A stretch of 64,000 nt of DNA, from positions 3,720,001 to 3,784,000 of the forward strand of contig NC_135141.1 of assembly GCF_051014445.1 (NCBI RefSeq). Direction: 5' to 3'. This document shows positions 21,391 through 33,857 of the stretch, piece by piece; positions within the stretch are counted from its first letter, which is position 1, and each line of letters begins with the position of its first letter. Source of the stretch: Colletes latitarsis (Eukaryota > Arthropoda > Insecta > Hymenoptera > Colletidae). Position numbers and translations under genes: made by a program. The notes under the pieces are model-generated. The model saw only the letters and a list, made by a program, of their open reading frames with translations, was not told the DNA's origin and did not search any database.

Positions 21391-24300
21391 AAATATCGAT
21401 CGAAACCAAATTTAATGGATTGTTTCTGAGTGCTACCACATTACTACGTGATTCGAAACCGAAAAAACCCAGGATCAGGCCAACAAGTATGCGAAGAAGG
21501 AAAAATCATGTGCCAGATGCGCGCATAACCCAGACCTAACCCAGGCGTAACCAGTTCTATCCTCTAAAATATTGATCGAAACCAGGTTTTATTGACTGCT
21601 ACTGTGTGGTACCACATTACTACGTGATTCAAATCCGAAAAAACCCAAAATCTGGCCAACAAGTACGCAAAGAAGGCAAAATCATGAGCCAGATGCGGGC
21701 ATAACCCAGACGTAACCCAGACCTAACCGGTTTTATCCTTTAGAATATTGATCGAAACCAGCTTTAATTGACTGTTTCAATGTGGTACAATATTACTACG
21801 TGATTCAAATTCGAGAAAACCCAGGATCTGGCCAACAAGTATGCGAAGAAGGCAAAATCATGAGCCAGATGCGGGCATAAGCCAGACCTAACCCAGACCT
21901 AAACCGTTTTATCCTCTAAAATATTGATTGAAACCTTGTTTTATTGACTGTTACTGTGTGGTACCACATTACTACGTGATTCAATCCACAGAAAACCTAG
22001 GATCTGGCCAACAAGAATGCGGAAAAGGTAAAATCATGAGCCAGATGCGGGCATAACGCAGACCTAACCCAGACCTAACCGGTGTTATCCTCTAAAATGT
22101 GGATCGAAGCCAGCTTTAATTGACTGTTTCAGTGTGGTACCACATTACTACGTGACTCGAACCCGAAAAATCCCAGGTTCTGGCCAACAAGTATGCGAAG
22201 AAGGCAAATCATGAGCCAGATGCGGGCATAAGCCAGACCTAACCCAGACCTAACCGGTGTTATCCTCTAAAATATTGATCGAAACTAGGTTTAATTGACT
22301 GTTTCACAGTGGTACCACATTACTACGTGATTCAAATCCGAAAAAACCCAGGATCTGGCCAACAAGTATGCGAAGAAGGCAAAATCTTGAGCCAGATACG
22401 GGCATAACCCAGACCTAACCCAGACCTAACCGGTGTTATCCTCTAAAATGTGGATCGAAGCCAGCTTTAATTGACTGTTTCAGTGTGGTACCACATTACT
22501 ACGTGACTCAAACCCGAAAAAACCCAGGTTCTGGCCAACAAGTATGCGAAGAAGGCAAAACCATGTGCCAGATGTGGGCATAAGCCAGACCTAACCCAGA
22601 CCTAACCGGTTTTATCCTCTAAAATATTGATCGAAACCAGGTTTTATTGACTGCTACTGTGTGGTACCACATTACTACGTGATTCAAATCCGAAAAAACC
22701 CAGGATCTGGCCAACAAGTACGCAAAGAAGGCAAAATCATGAGCCAGATGCGGGCATAACCCAGACCTAACCCAAACCTTACCGGTGTTATCCTCTAAAA
22801 TATCGATCGAAACTAGGTTTAATTGACTGTTTCACTGTGGTACCACATCACTACGTGATTCAAACTGGAAAAACCCAGGATCTGGCCAACAAGTATGCGA
22901 AGAAGGCAAAATCATGAGCCAGATGCGTGCATTACCCAGACCTAACCCAGACCTAACCGGTGTTATCCTCCAAAATATTGATCGAAACCAAATTTAATGG
23001 ATTGTTTCTGAGTGCTAGCACATTACTACGTGATTCGAAACCGAAAAAACCCAGGATCAGGCCAACAAGTATACGAAGAAGGAAAAATCATGTGCCAGAT
23101 GCGCGCATAACCCAGACCTAACCCAGACGTAACCGGTTTTATCCTCTAAAATATTGATCGAAACCAGGTTTTATTGACTGCTACTGTGTGGTACCACATT
23201 ACTTCGTGATTCAAATCCGAGAAACCCAGGATCTGGCCAACAAGTATGCGAAGAAGGCAAAATCTTGAGCCAGATGCGGGCATAAGCCAGACCTAACCGG
23301 TTTTGTCCTCTAAGATATTGATCGAAACCAGGCTTTATTGACTGTTACTGTGTGGTACCACTTTACTACGTGATTTAAATCCGAAAAAAACCCAGGATCT
23401 GGCCAACAAGTATGCAAAGAAGGCAAAATCATGAGCCAGATGCGGGCATAACCCAGACCTAACCCAAACCTTACCGGTGTTATCCTCTAAAATATCGATC
23501 GAAACTAGGTTTAATGGGCAGTTTCAGTGTGGTATCACATTACAACGTGACTCAAACCCGAAAAAAACCCAGGATCTGGTCAACAAGTATGCGAAGAAGG
23601 CGAAATCATGAGCCAGATGCGTGCATAACCCAGACCTATCCCAGACCTAACCGGTTTTGTCCTCTAAAATATTGATCGAAACCAGGCTTTATTGACTGTT
23701 ACTGTGTGGTACCACTTTACTATGTGATTTAAATCCGAAAAAAACCCAGGATCTGGCCAACAAGTATGCAAAGAAGGCAAAATCATGAGCCAGATGCGGG
23801 CATAACACAGACCTAACCCAGACCTAACCGGTTATATCCTCTAAAATATTGATCGAAACCAGGTTTTGTTGACTGTTTCGTTGTGGTACCGACTTACTAC
23901 GTGATTCAAACAGGGTAAAACCCAGGTTCTGGCCAACAAGTATGCGAAGAAGGCAAAATCATGAGCCAGATGCGGGCATAAGCCAGACCTAACCCAGACC
24001 TAACCGGTGTTATCCTCCAAAATATTGATCGAAACCAAATTTAATGGATTGTTTCTGTGTGGTACCACATTACTACGTGATTCAAAACCGACAAAACCCA
24101 GGATCAGGCCAACAAGAATGCGAAGAAGGCAAAATCATGTGTCAGATGCAGGCATAACCCAGACCTAACCCAGACCTAACCGGTGTGATCCTCTAAAATA
24201 TTGATCGAAACCAGGTTTAATTGTCTGTTTCAGTGTGGTACCACATTACTACGTGACTCAAACCCGAAAAAACCCAGGATCTGGCCAACAAGAATGCGAA

Positions 24301-24560
24301 GAAGGCAAAATCATGAGCCAGATGCGGGCATAACACAGACCTATCCCAGACCTAACCGGTTTTATCCTCTCAAATATTGATCGAAACCAGGTTTAGTTTA
24401 CTGTTTCGTTGTGGTACCGCATTACTACGCCATTCAAACAGGGTAAAACCCAGGTCCTGGCCAACAAGTATGCGATGAAGGCTGAATCATGATCGAGATG
24501 CGGGCATAACCCAGACCAAACCCAGACCTAACCGGTGTTATCCTCCAAAATATTGATCGA
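21391..24560 (+). repeat. Mosaic segment between the left and middle repeat domains
   Basis: Monomers of several types follow in no fixed order. Part of it (about 22.62-23.19 kb) is a short M1-M2-M3-like run. From about 21.75 to 22.4 kb it matches 29.45-30.1 kb at an offset near 7,701 (GATTGAAACCTTG, CAATCCACAGAAAACC). From 23.51 to 24.0 kb it matches 27.19-27.67 kb at an offset of 3,673 (ACCGACTTAC marker at 23888 and 27561). At 24.4-24.53 kb lies the diverged monomer with GATGAAGGCTGAATCATGAT. No unique DNA, gene or element is visible. Confidence 0.75.
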
Positions 24561-26710
24561 AACCAGGTTTAGTTGACTGTTACTGTGTGGTACCACATTA
24601 CTACGTGATTCAAATCCGAAAAAACCCAGAATCTGTCCAACAAGTATGCGAAGAAGGCAAAATCATGAGCCAGATGCGGGGATAACACAGACCTAACCCA
24701 GACCTAACCTGTTTTATCCTCTAAAATATTGATCGAAACCAGGTTTAGATGACTGTTTCGTTGTGGTACCGCATTACTACGTGATTCAAACACGAAAAAA
24801 CCCAGGATCTGGCCATCAAATATACTAAGATGGCAAAATTATGAGCCAGATGCGGGCATAAGCCAGACCTAAGCCAGACCTAACACGTGTCATCCTTTAA
24901 AATGTTGATCGAAACCAAGTTTAATGGACTGTTTCAGTGTGGTACCACATTACTACGTGACTCAAACCCGAAAAAACCCAGGATCTGGCCAACAAGTATG
25001 CGAAGAAGGCAAAATCTTGAGCCAGATGCGGTCATAAGCCAGACCTAACCGGTTTTGTCCTCTTAAATATTGATCGAAACCAAGTTTAATGGGCGGTTTC
25101 AGTGTGGTACCACATTACTACGTGACTCAAACCCGAAAAAACCCAGGATCTGGCCAACAAGTATGCGAAGAAGGCAAAATCATGAGCCAGATGCGTGCAT
25201 AACTCAGACCTAACCCAGACCTAACCGGTTTTATCCTGTAGAATATTGATCGAAACCAGCTTTAATTGACTGTTTCAATGTGGTACAATATTACTACGTG
25301 ATTCAAATTCGAGAAAACCCAGGATCTGGCCAACAAGTATGCGAAGAAGGCAAGATCATGAGCCAGATGCGGGCATAAGCCAGACCTAACCCAGACCTAA
25401 CCGGTTTTACCCTCTAAAATATTGATTGAAACCTGGTTTTATTGACTGTTACTGTGTGGTACCACATCACTACGTGATTCAAACTGTAAAAAACCCAGGG
25501 TCTGGCCAACAAGTATGCGAAGAAGGCAAAATCATGAGCCAGATGCGGGGATAACACAGACCTAACCCAGACCTAACCGGTATTATCCTCTAAAATATTG
25601 ATCGAAACCAGGTTTTATTGACTGTTTCAATGTGGTACAATATTACTACGTGATTCAAATTCGAGAAAACCCAGGATCTGGCCAACAAGTATGCGAAGAA
25701 GGCAAGATCATGAGCCAGATGCGGGCATAAGCCAGACCTAACCCAGACCTAACCGGTGTTATCCTCCAAAATATTGATCGAAACCAAATTTAATGGATTG
25801 CTTCTGAGTGCTACCACATTACTACGTGATTCGAAACCGAAAAAACCCAGGATCAGGCCAACAAGTATGCGAAGAAGGAAAAATCATGTGCCAGATGCGC
25901 GCATAACCCAGACCTAACCCAGACCTAACCGGTTTTATCCTCTAAAATGTGGATCGAAACCAAGTTTAATGGACTGTTTCAGTGTGGTACCACATTACTA
26001 CGTGACTCAAACCCGAAAAAACCCAGGTTCTGGCCAACAAGTATGCGAAGAAGGCAAATCATGAGCCAGATGCGTGCATAACCCAGACCTAACCCAGACC
26101 TAACCGGTATTATCCTCTAAAATATTGATCGAAACCAGGTTTTATTGACTGTTACTGTGTGGTACCACATTACTACGTGATTCAAATCCGAAAAAACCCA
26201 GAATCTGGCCAACAAGTATGCGAAGAAGGCAAAATCATGAGCCAGATGCGGGGATAACACAGACCTAACCCAGACCTAACCTGTTTTATCCTCTAAAATA
26301 TTGATCGAAACCAGGTTTAGTTGACTGTTTCGTTGTGGTACCGCATTACTACGTGATTCAAACACGAAAAAACCCAGGATCTGGCCATCAAATATACTAA
26401 GATGTCAAGATCATGAGCCAGATGCGTGCATAACCCAGACCTAACCCAGACCTAACCGGTTTTATCCTCTAAAATGTGGATCGAAACCATGTTTAATGGA
26501 CTGTTTCAGTGTGGTACCACATTACTACGTGACTCAAACCCGAAAAAACCCAGGTTCTGGCCAACAAGTATGCGAAGAAGGCAAATCACGAGCCAGATGC
26601 GTGCATAACCCAGACCTAACCCAGACCTAACCGGTTTTATCCTCTAAATATTGATCGAAACCAGGTTTTATTGACTGTTACTGTGTGGTACCACATTACT
26701 ACGTGATTCA
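24560..26710 (+). repeat. Unit U, copy 1
   Basis: This segment matches 30.33-32.65 kb. The offset is 5,775 at the start (CAGAATCTGTCC). It falls to 5,764 after an 11-bp difference near 24.87 kb, where the second copy has one fewer CCAGACCTAAG block. It rises to 5,940 after 25.08 kb, where the second copy has one extra monomer. Other markers are AAATATACTAAGATGG, CAAACTGTAAAAAACCC, GTACAATATTACTACG and GCAAATCACGAGCC. The match ends near 26.71 kb. Confidence 0.83.
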
Positions 26711-29700
26711 AATCCGAAAAAACCCAGGATCTGGCCAACAAGTATGCGAAGAAGGCAAAATCTTGAGCCAGATGCGGGCATAAGCCAGACCTAACCGGTT
26801 TTGTCCTCTAAAATATTGATCGAAACCACCCTTTATTGACTGTTACTGTGTGGTACCACATTACTACGTGATTCAACTCCGAAAAAACCCAGGATGTGGC
26901 CAACAAGTATGCTAAGAAGGCAATATCATGAGCCAGATGCGGGGATAACACAGACCTAACCCAAACCTTACCGGTGTTATCCTCTAAAATATCGATCGAA
27001 ACTAGGTTTAATTGACTGTTTCACTGTGGTACCACATCACTACGTGATTCAAACTGGAAAAAACCCAGGATCTGGCCAACAAGTATGCGAAGAAGGCAAA
27101 ATCATGAGCCAGATGCGCGCACAACCCAGACCTAAACCAGACCTAACCGGTGTCATCCTCTAAAATATTGATCGAAACCAAGTTTAATGGGCAGTTTCAG
27201 TGTGGTATCACATTACAACGTGACTCAAACCCGAAAAAAACCCAGGATCTGGCCAACAAGTATGCGAAGAAGGCAAAATCATGAGCCAGATGCGTGCATA
27301 ACCCAGACCTATCCCAGACCTAACAGGTTTTGTCCTCTAAAATATTGATCGAAACCAGGATTTATTGAACGTTACTGTGTGGTACCACTTTACTACGTGA
27401 TTTAAATCCGAAAAAAACCCAGGATCTGGCCAACAAGTATGCAAAGAAGGCAAAATCATGAGCCAGATGCGGGCATAACACAGACCTAACCCAGACCTAA
27501 CGGGTTATATCCTCTAAAATATTGATCGAAACCAGGTTTTGTTGACTGTTTCGTTGTGGTACCGACTTACTACGTGATTCAAACAGGGTAAAACCCAGGT
27601 TCTGGCCAACAAGTATGCGAAGAAGGCAAAATCATGAGCCAGATGCGGGCATAAGCCAGACCTAACCCAGCCCTAACCTGTTTTATCCTCTAAAATATTG
27701 ATCGAAACCAGGTTTTGTTGACTGCTACTGTGTGGTACCACATTACTACGTGATTCAAATGCGAAAAAACCCAGGATCTGGCCAAGAAGTATACAAAGAA
27801 GGCAAAATCATGAGCCAGATGCGCGCATAACCCAGACCTAACCCAGACCTAACCGGTGTCATCCTCTAAAATATTGATCGAAACCAAGTTTAATGGGCCG
27901 CTTCAGTGTGGTACCACATTACTACGTGACTCAAACCCGAAAAACCCCAGGTTCTGGCCAACAAGTATGCGATGAAGGCAAAATCATGAGCCAGATGCGT
28001 GCATAACTCAGACCTAACCCAGACCTAACCGGTTTTATCCTCTAAAATAGTGATCGAAACCAGCTTTAATTGACTGTTTCAATGTGGTACAACATTACTA
28101 CGTGATTCAAAACCGAAAAAACCCAGGATCAGGCCAACAAGTATGCGAAGAAGGCAAAATCATGTGCCAGATGCAGGCATAACCCAGACCTAACCCAGAC
28201 CTAACCGGTGTGATCCTCTACAATATTGATCGATACCAGGTTTAATTGTCTGTTTCAGTGTGGTACCACATTACTACGTGACTCAAATCCGAAGAAACCC
28301 AAAATCTGGCCAACAAGTATGCAAAGAAGGCAAAATCATGAGCCAGATGCGCGCATAACCCAGACCTAAACCAGACCTAACCGGTGTTATCCTCCAAAAT
28401 ATTGATCGAAACCAAGTTTAATGGGCCGTTTCAGTGTGGTATCACATTACTACGTGATTCAAATCCGAAAAAACCCAAAATCTGGCCAACAAGTATGCAA
28501 AGAAGGAAAAATCATGAGCCAGATGCGGGCATAACCCAGACCTAACCGGTTTTATCCTCTAAAATATTGATCGAAATGAGGTTTAATTGACTGTTACTGT
28601 GTGGTGCCACATTACTACGTGACTCAAACCCGAAAAAACCCAGGATCTTGCCAACAAGTATTCAAAGAAGTCAAAATCATGTGCGAGATGCGGGCATAAC
28701 CCAGACCTAACCCAGACCTAACCGGTGTTATCCTCTAAAATGTGGATCGAAACCAGCTTTAGTTGACTGTTTCTGTGTGGTACCACATTACTACGTGATT
28801 CAAATCCGAAAAAACCCAGGATCTGGCCAACAGGTATGCAAAGAAGGCAAAATCATGAGCCAGATGCGCGCATAACCCAGACCTAAACCAGACCTAGCCG
28901 GTGTCATCCTCTAAAATATTGATCGAGACCAAGTTTAATGGGTCGTTTCGGTGTGGTATCACATTACTACGTGACTCAAACCCGAAAAAAACCCAGGATC
29001 TGGCCAACAAGTATGCGAAGGAGGCATAATCATGAGCCAGATGCGGGGATAACACAGACCTAACCCAGACCTAAACGGTTTTATCCTCTAAAATATTGAT
29101 TGAAACCTGGTTTTATTGACTGTTACTGTGTGGTACCACATTACTACGTGATTCCATCCACAGAAAACCTAGGATCTGGCCAACAAGTACGCAAAGAAGG
29201 CAAAATCATGAGCCAGATGCGCCCATAACCCAGACCTAAACCAGACCTAACCGGTGTCATCCTCTAAAATATTGATCGAGACTAAGTTTAATGGGTCGTT
29301 TCGGTGTGGTATCACATTACTACGTGACTCAAACCCGAAAAAAACCCAGGATCTGGCCAACAAGTATGCGAAGGAGGCATAATCATGAGCCAGATGCGGG
29401 CATAACCCAGACGTAACCCAGACCTAACCGGTTTCATCCTGTAGAATATTGATCGAAACCAGCTTTAATTGACTGTTTCAATGTGGTACAATATTACTAT
29501 GTGATTCAAATTCGAGAAAACCCAGGATCTGGCCAACAAGTATGCGAAGAAGGCAATATCATGTGCCAGATGCGGGCATAAGCCAGACCTAACCCAGACC
29601 TAAACGGTTTTATCCTCTAAAATATTGATTGAAACCTTGTTTTATTGACTGCTACTGTGTGGTACCACATTACTACGTGATTCAATCCACAGAAAACCTA

Positions 29701-30330
29701 GGATCTGGCCAACAAGAATGCGGAAAAGGTAAAATCATGAGCCAGATGCGGGCATAACGCAGACCTAACCCAGACCTCACCGGTGTTATCCTCTAAAATG
29801 TGGATCGAAGCCAGCTTTAATTGACTGTTTCAGTGTGGTACCACATTACTACGTGACTCGAACCCGAAAAAACCCAGGTTCTGGCCAACAAGTATGCGAA
29901 GAAGGCAAATCATGAGCCAGATGCGGGCATAAGCCAGACCTAACCCAGACCTAACCGGTGTTATCCTCTAAAATATTGGTCGAAACTAGGTTTAATTGAC
30001 TGTTTCACAGTGGTACCACATTACTACGTGATTCAAATCCGAAAAAACCCAGGATCTGGCCAACAAGTATGCGAAGAAGGCAAAATCTTGAGCCAGATGC
30101 GGGCATAACCCAGACCTAAACCAAACCTAACCAGTGTTATCCTCTAAAATATTGATCGAAACTAGGTTTAATTGACTGTTTCACTGTGGTACCACATCAC
30201 TACGTGATTCAAACTGGAAAAAACCCACGATCTGGCCAACAAGAATGCGAAGAAGGCAAAATCATGAGCCAGATGCGGGCATAACACAGACCTAACCCAG
30301 ACCTAACCGGTTTTATCCTCCAAAATATTG
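26711..30330 (+). repeat. Mosaic segment with a two-monomer (353-bp) local duplication
   Basis: The segment mixes monomers seen elsewhere: a copy of 23.51-24.0 kb at 27.19-27.67 kb, M13/M14-like copies near 27.72-28.0 kb, and a copy of 21.75-22.4 kb at 29.45-30.1 kb. Within it, GGGTCGTTTCGGTGTGG near 28940 recurs about 353 bp later near 29293, together with GAAGGAGGCATAATC in both copies. All sequence is satellite; I see no gene or inserted element. Confidence 0.72.
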
Positions 30331-32950
30331 ATCGAAACCAGGTTTAGTTGACTGTTACTGTGTGGTACCACATTACTACGTGATTCAAATCCGAAAAAAC
30401 CCAGAATCTGTCCAACAAGTATGCGAAGAAGGCAAAATCATGAGCCAGATGCGGGGATAACACAGACCTAACCCAGACCTAACCTGTTTTATCCTCTAAA
30501 ATATTGATCGAAACCAGGTTTAGTTGACTGTTTCGTTGTGGTACCGCATTACTACGTGATTCAAACACGAAAAAACCCAGGATCTGGCCATCAAATATAC
30601 TAAGATGGCAAAATTATGAGCCAGATGCGGGCATAAGCCAGACCTAACCGGTGTCATCCTTTAAAATGTTGATCGAAACCAAGTTTAATGGACTGTTTCA
30701 GTGTGGTACCACATTACTACGTGACTCAAACCCGAAAAAACCCAGGATCTGGCCAACAAGTATGCGAAGAAGGCAAAATCTTGAGCCAGATGCGGTCATA
30801 AGCCAGACCTAACCGGTTTTGTCCTCTTAAATATTGATCGAAACCAGGCTTTATTGACTGTTACTGTGTGGTACCACATTACTACATGATTCAAATCCGA
30901 AAAAACCCAGGATCTGGCCAACAAGTACGCAAAGAAGGCAAAATCATGAGCCAGATGCGCGCATAACCCAGACCTAAACCAGACCTAACCAGTGTCATCC
31001 TCTAAAATATTGATCGAAACCAAGTTTAATGGGCGGTTTCAGTGTGGTACCACATTACTACGTGACTCAAACCCGAAAAAACCCAGGATCTGGCCAACAA
31101 GTATGCGAAGAAGGCAAAATCATGAGCCAGATGCGTGCATAACTCAGACCTAACCCAGACCTAACCGGTTTTATCCTGTAGAATATTGATCGAAACCAGC
31201 TTTAATTGACTGTTTCAATGTGGTACAATATTACTACGTGATTCAAATTCGAGAAAACCCAGGATCTGGCCAACAAGTATGCGAAGAAGGCAAGATCATG
31301 AGCCAGATGCGGGCATAAGCCAGACCTAACACAGACCTAACCGGTTTTACCCTCTAAAATATTGATTGAAACCTGGTTTTATTGACTGTTACTGTGTGGT
31401 ACCACATCACTACGTGATTCAAACTGTAAAAAACCCAGGGTCTGGCCAACAAGTATGCGAAGAAGGCAAAATCATGAGCCAGATGCGGGGATAACACAGA
31501 CCTAACCCAGACCTAACCGGTATTATCCTCTAAAATATTGATCGAAACCAGGTTTTATTGACTGTTTCAATGTGGTACAATATTACTACGTGATTCAAAT
31601 TCGAGAAAACCCAGGATCTGGCCAACAAGTATGCGAAGAAGGCAAGATCATGAGCCAGATGCGGGCATAAGCCAGACCTAACCCAGACCTAACCGGTGTT
31701 ATCCTCCAAAATATTGATCGAAACCAAATTTAATGGACTGCTTCTGAGTGCTACCACATTACTACGTGATTCGAAACCGAAAAAACCCAGGATCAGGCCA
31801 ACAAGTATGCGAAGAAGGAAAAATCATGTGCCAGATGCGCGCATAACCCAGACCTAACCCAGACCTAACCGGTTTTATCCTCTAAAATGTGGATCGAAAC
31901 CAAGTTTAATGGACTGTTTCAGTGTGGTACCACATTACTACGTGACTCAAACCCGAAAAAACCCAGGTTCTGGCCAACAAGTATGCGAAGAAGGCAAATC
32001 ATGAGCCAGATGCGTGCATAACCCAGACCTAACCCAGACCTAACCGGTATTATCCTCTAAAATATTGATCGAAACCAGGTTTTATTGACTGTTACTGTGT
32101 GGTACCACATTACTACGTGATTCAAATCCGAAAAAACCCAGAATCTGGCCAACAAGTATGCGAAGAAGGCAAAATCATGAGCCAGATGCGGGGATAACAC
32201 AGACCTAACCCAGACCTAACCTGTTTTATCCTCTAAAATATTGATCGAAACCAGGTTTAGTTGACTGTTTCGTTGTGGTACCGCATTACTACGTGATTCA
32301 AACACGAAAAAACCCAGGATCTGGCCATCAAATATACTAAGATGTCAAGATCATGAGCCAGATGCGTGCATAACCCAGACCTAACCCAGACCTAACCGGT
32401 TTTATCCTCTAAAATGTGGATCGAAACCATGTTTAATGGACTGTTTCAGTGTGGTACCACATTACTACGTGACTCAAACCCGAAAAAACCCAGGTTCTGG
32501 CCAACAAGTATGCGAAGAAGGCAAATCACGAGCCAGATGCGTGCATAACCCAGACCTAACCCAGACCTAACCGGTTTTATCCTCTAAATATTGATCGAAA
32601 ACAGGTTTTATTGACTGTTACTGTGTGGTACCACATTACTACGTGATTCAACTCCGAAAAAACCCAGGATGTGGCCAACAAGTATGCTAAGAAGGCAAAA
32701 TCATGAGCCAGATGCGGGGATAACACAGACCTAACCCAGACCTAACCGGTTTTATCCTCTAAAATATTGATCGAAACCAGGTTTAGTTGACTGTTTCGTT
32801 GTGGTACCGCATTACTACGTGATTCAAAACCGAAAAACCCAGGATCAGGCCAACAAGTATGCGAAGAAGGCAAAATCATGTGCCAGATACGCGCATAACC
32901 CAGACCTAAACCAGACCTAACCAGTGTCATCCTCAAAAATATTGATCGAA
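30330..32950 (+). repeat. Unit U, copy 2
   Basis: This second copy of unit U extends further than the first. Its part from 30447 to about 32.95 kb matches 37441-39.96 kb, with an offset of 6,994 rising to 7,005 after an 11-bp difference. It ends with GCAAATCACGAGCC, ACTCCGAAAAAACCC with GGATGTGGCC, and ATCCTCAAAAATATTGATCG. An incidental reading frame across a monomer joint at 32742-32936 recurs at 39747 and 42032 with the same translation, which independently confirms the copies. Confidence 0.85.
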
Positions 32951-33857
32951 ACCAAGTTTAATGGGCCGTTTCAGTGTGGTATCACATTACTACGTGACTC
33001 AAACCCGAAAAAAACCCAGGATCTGGCCAACAAGTATGCGAAGAAGGCAAAATCATGAGCCAGATGTGGGCATAACCCAGACCTAACCTAGACCTAACCG
33101 GTTTTATCCTCTTAAATATTGATCGAAACCAGGTTTTATTGACTGCTACTGTGTGGTACCACATTACTACGTGACTCAAATCCGAAAAAACCCAGGATCT
33201 GGCCAACAAGTATGCAAAGAAAGCAAAATCATGAGCCAGATGCGCGCATAACCCAGACCTAAACCAGACCTAACCGGTGTTATCCTGTAAAATATTGATC
33301 GAAACCAAGTTTAATGGGCCGTTTCAGTGTGGTATCACATTACTACGTGACACAAACCCGAAAAAAACCCAGGATCTGGCCAACAAGTATGCGAAGAAGG
33401 CAAAATCATGAGCCAGATGCGTGCATAACCCAGACCTAACCCAGACCTAACCGGTGCAATCCTTTAAAATATTGATCGAAACCAAGTTTAGCGGACTGTT
33501 TCAATGTGGTACCACATTACTACGTAACTCAAACTCGAAAAAACCCAGGATCTGGCCAACAAGTATGCGAAGAAGGCAAAATCATGAGCCAGATGCGCGC
33601 ATAACCCAGACCTAACCCAGAACTAACCGGTGTTATCCTCCAAAATATTGATCGAAACCAAATTTAATGGTCTGTTTCTGTGTGGTACCGCATTACTACG
33701 TGATTCAAACCCGAAAAAACCCAGGATCTGGCCAACAAATATACTAAGAAGTCAAAATCATGAGCGAGATGCGGGCATAAGCCAGACCTAACCCAGCCCT
33801 AACCTGTTTTATCCTCCAAAATATTGATCGAAACCAGGTTTTATTGACTGTTGCTGT
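32951..33857 (+). repeat. Connector copied at 42.6-43.25 kb
   Basis: From about 33.12 to 33.78 kb the sequence matches 42.59-43.25 kb at an offset of 9,465 bp. Markers are CCGGTGCAATCC, TTTAGCGGACTG, CAGAACTAACC and AAATATACTAAGAAGTC. The two copies part after GCGAGATGCGGGCATAA, where 33.78 kb continues with GCCAGACC and 43.25 kb with CCCAGACC. Confidence 0.78.
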
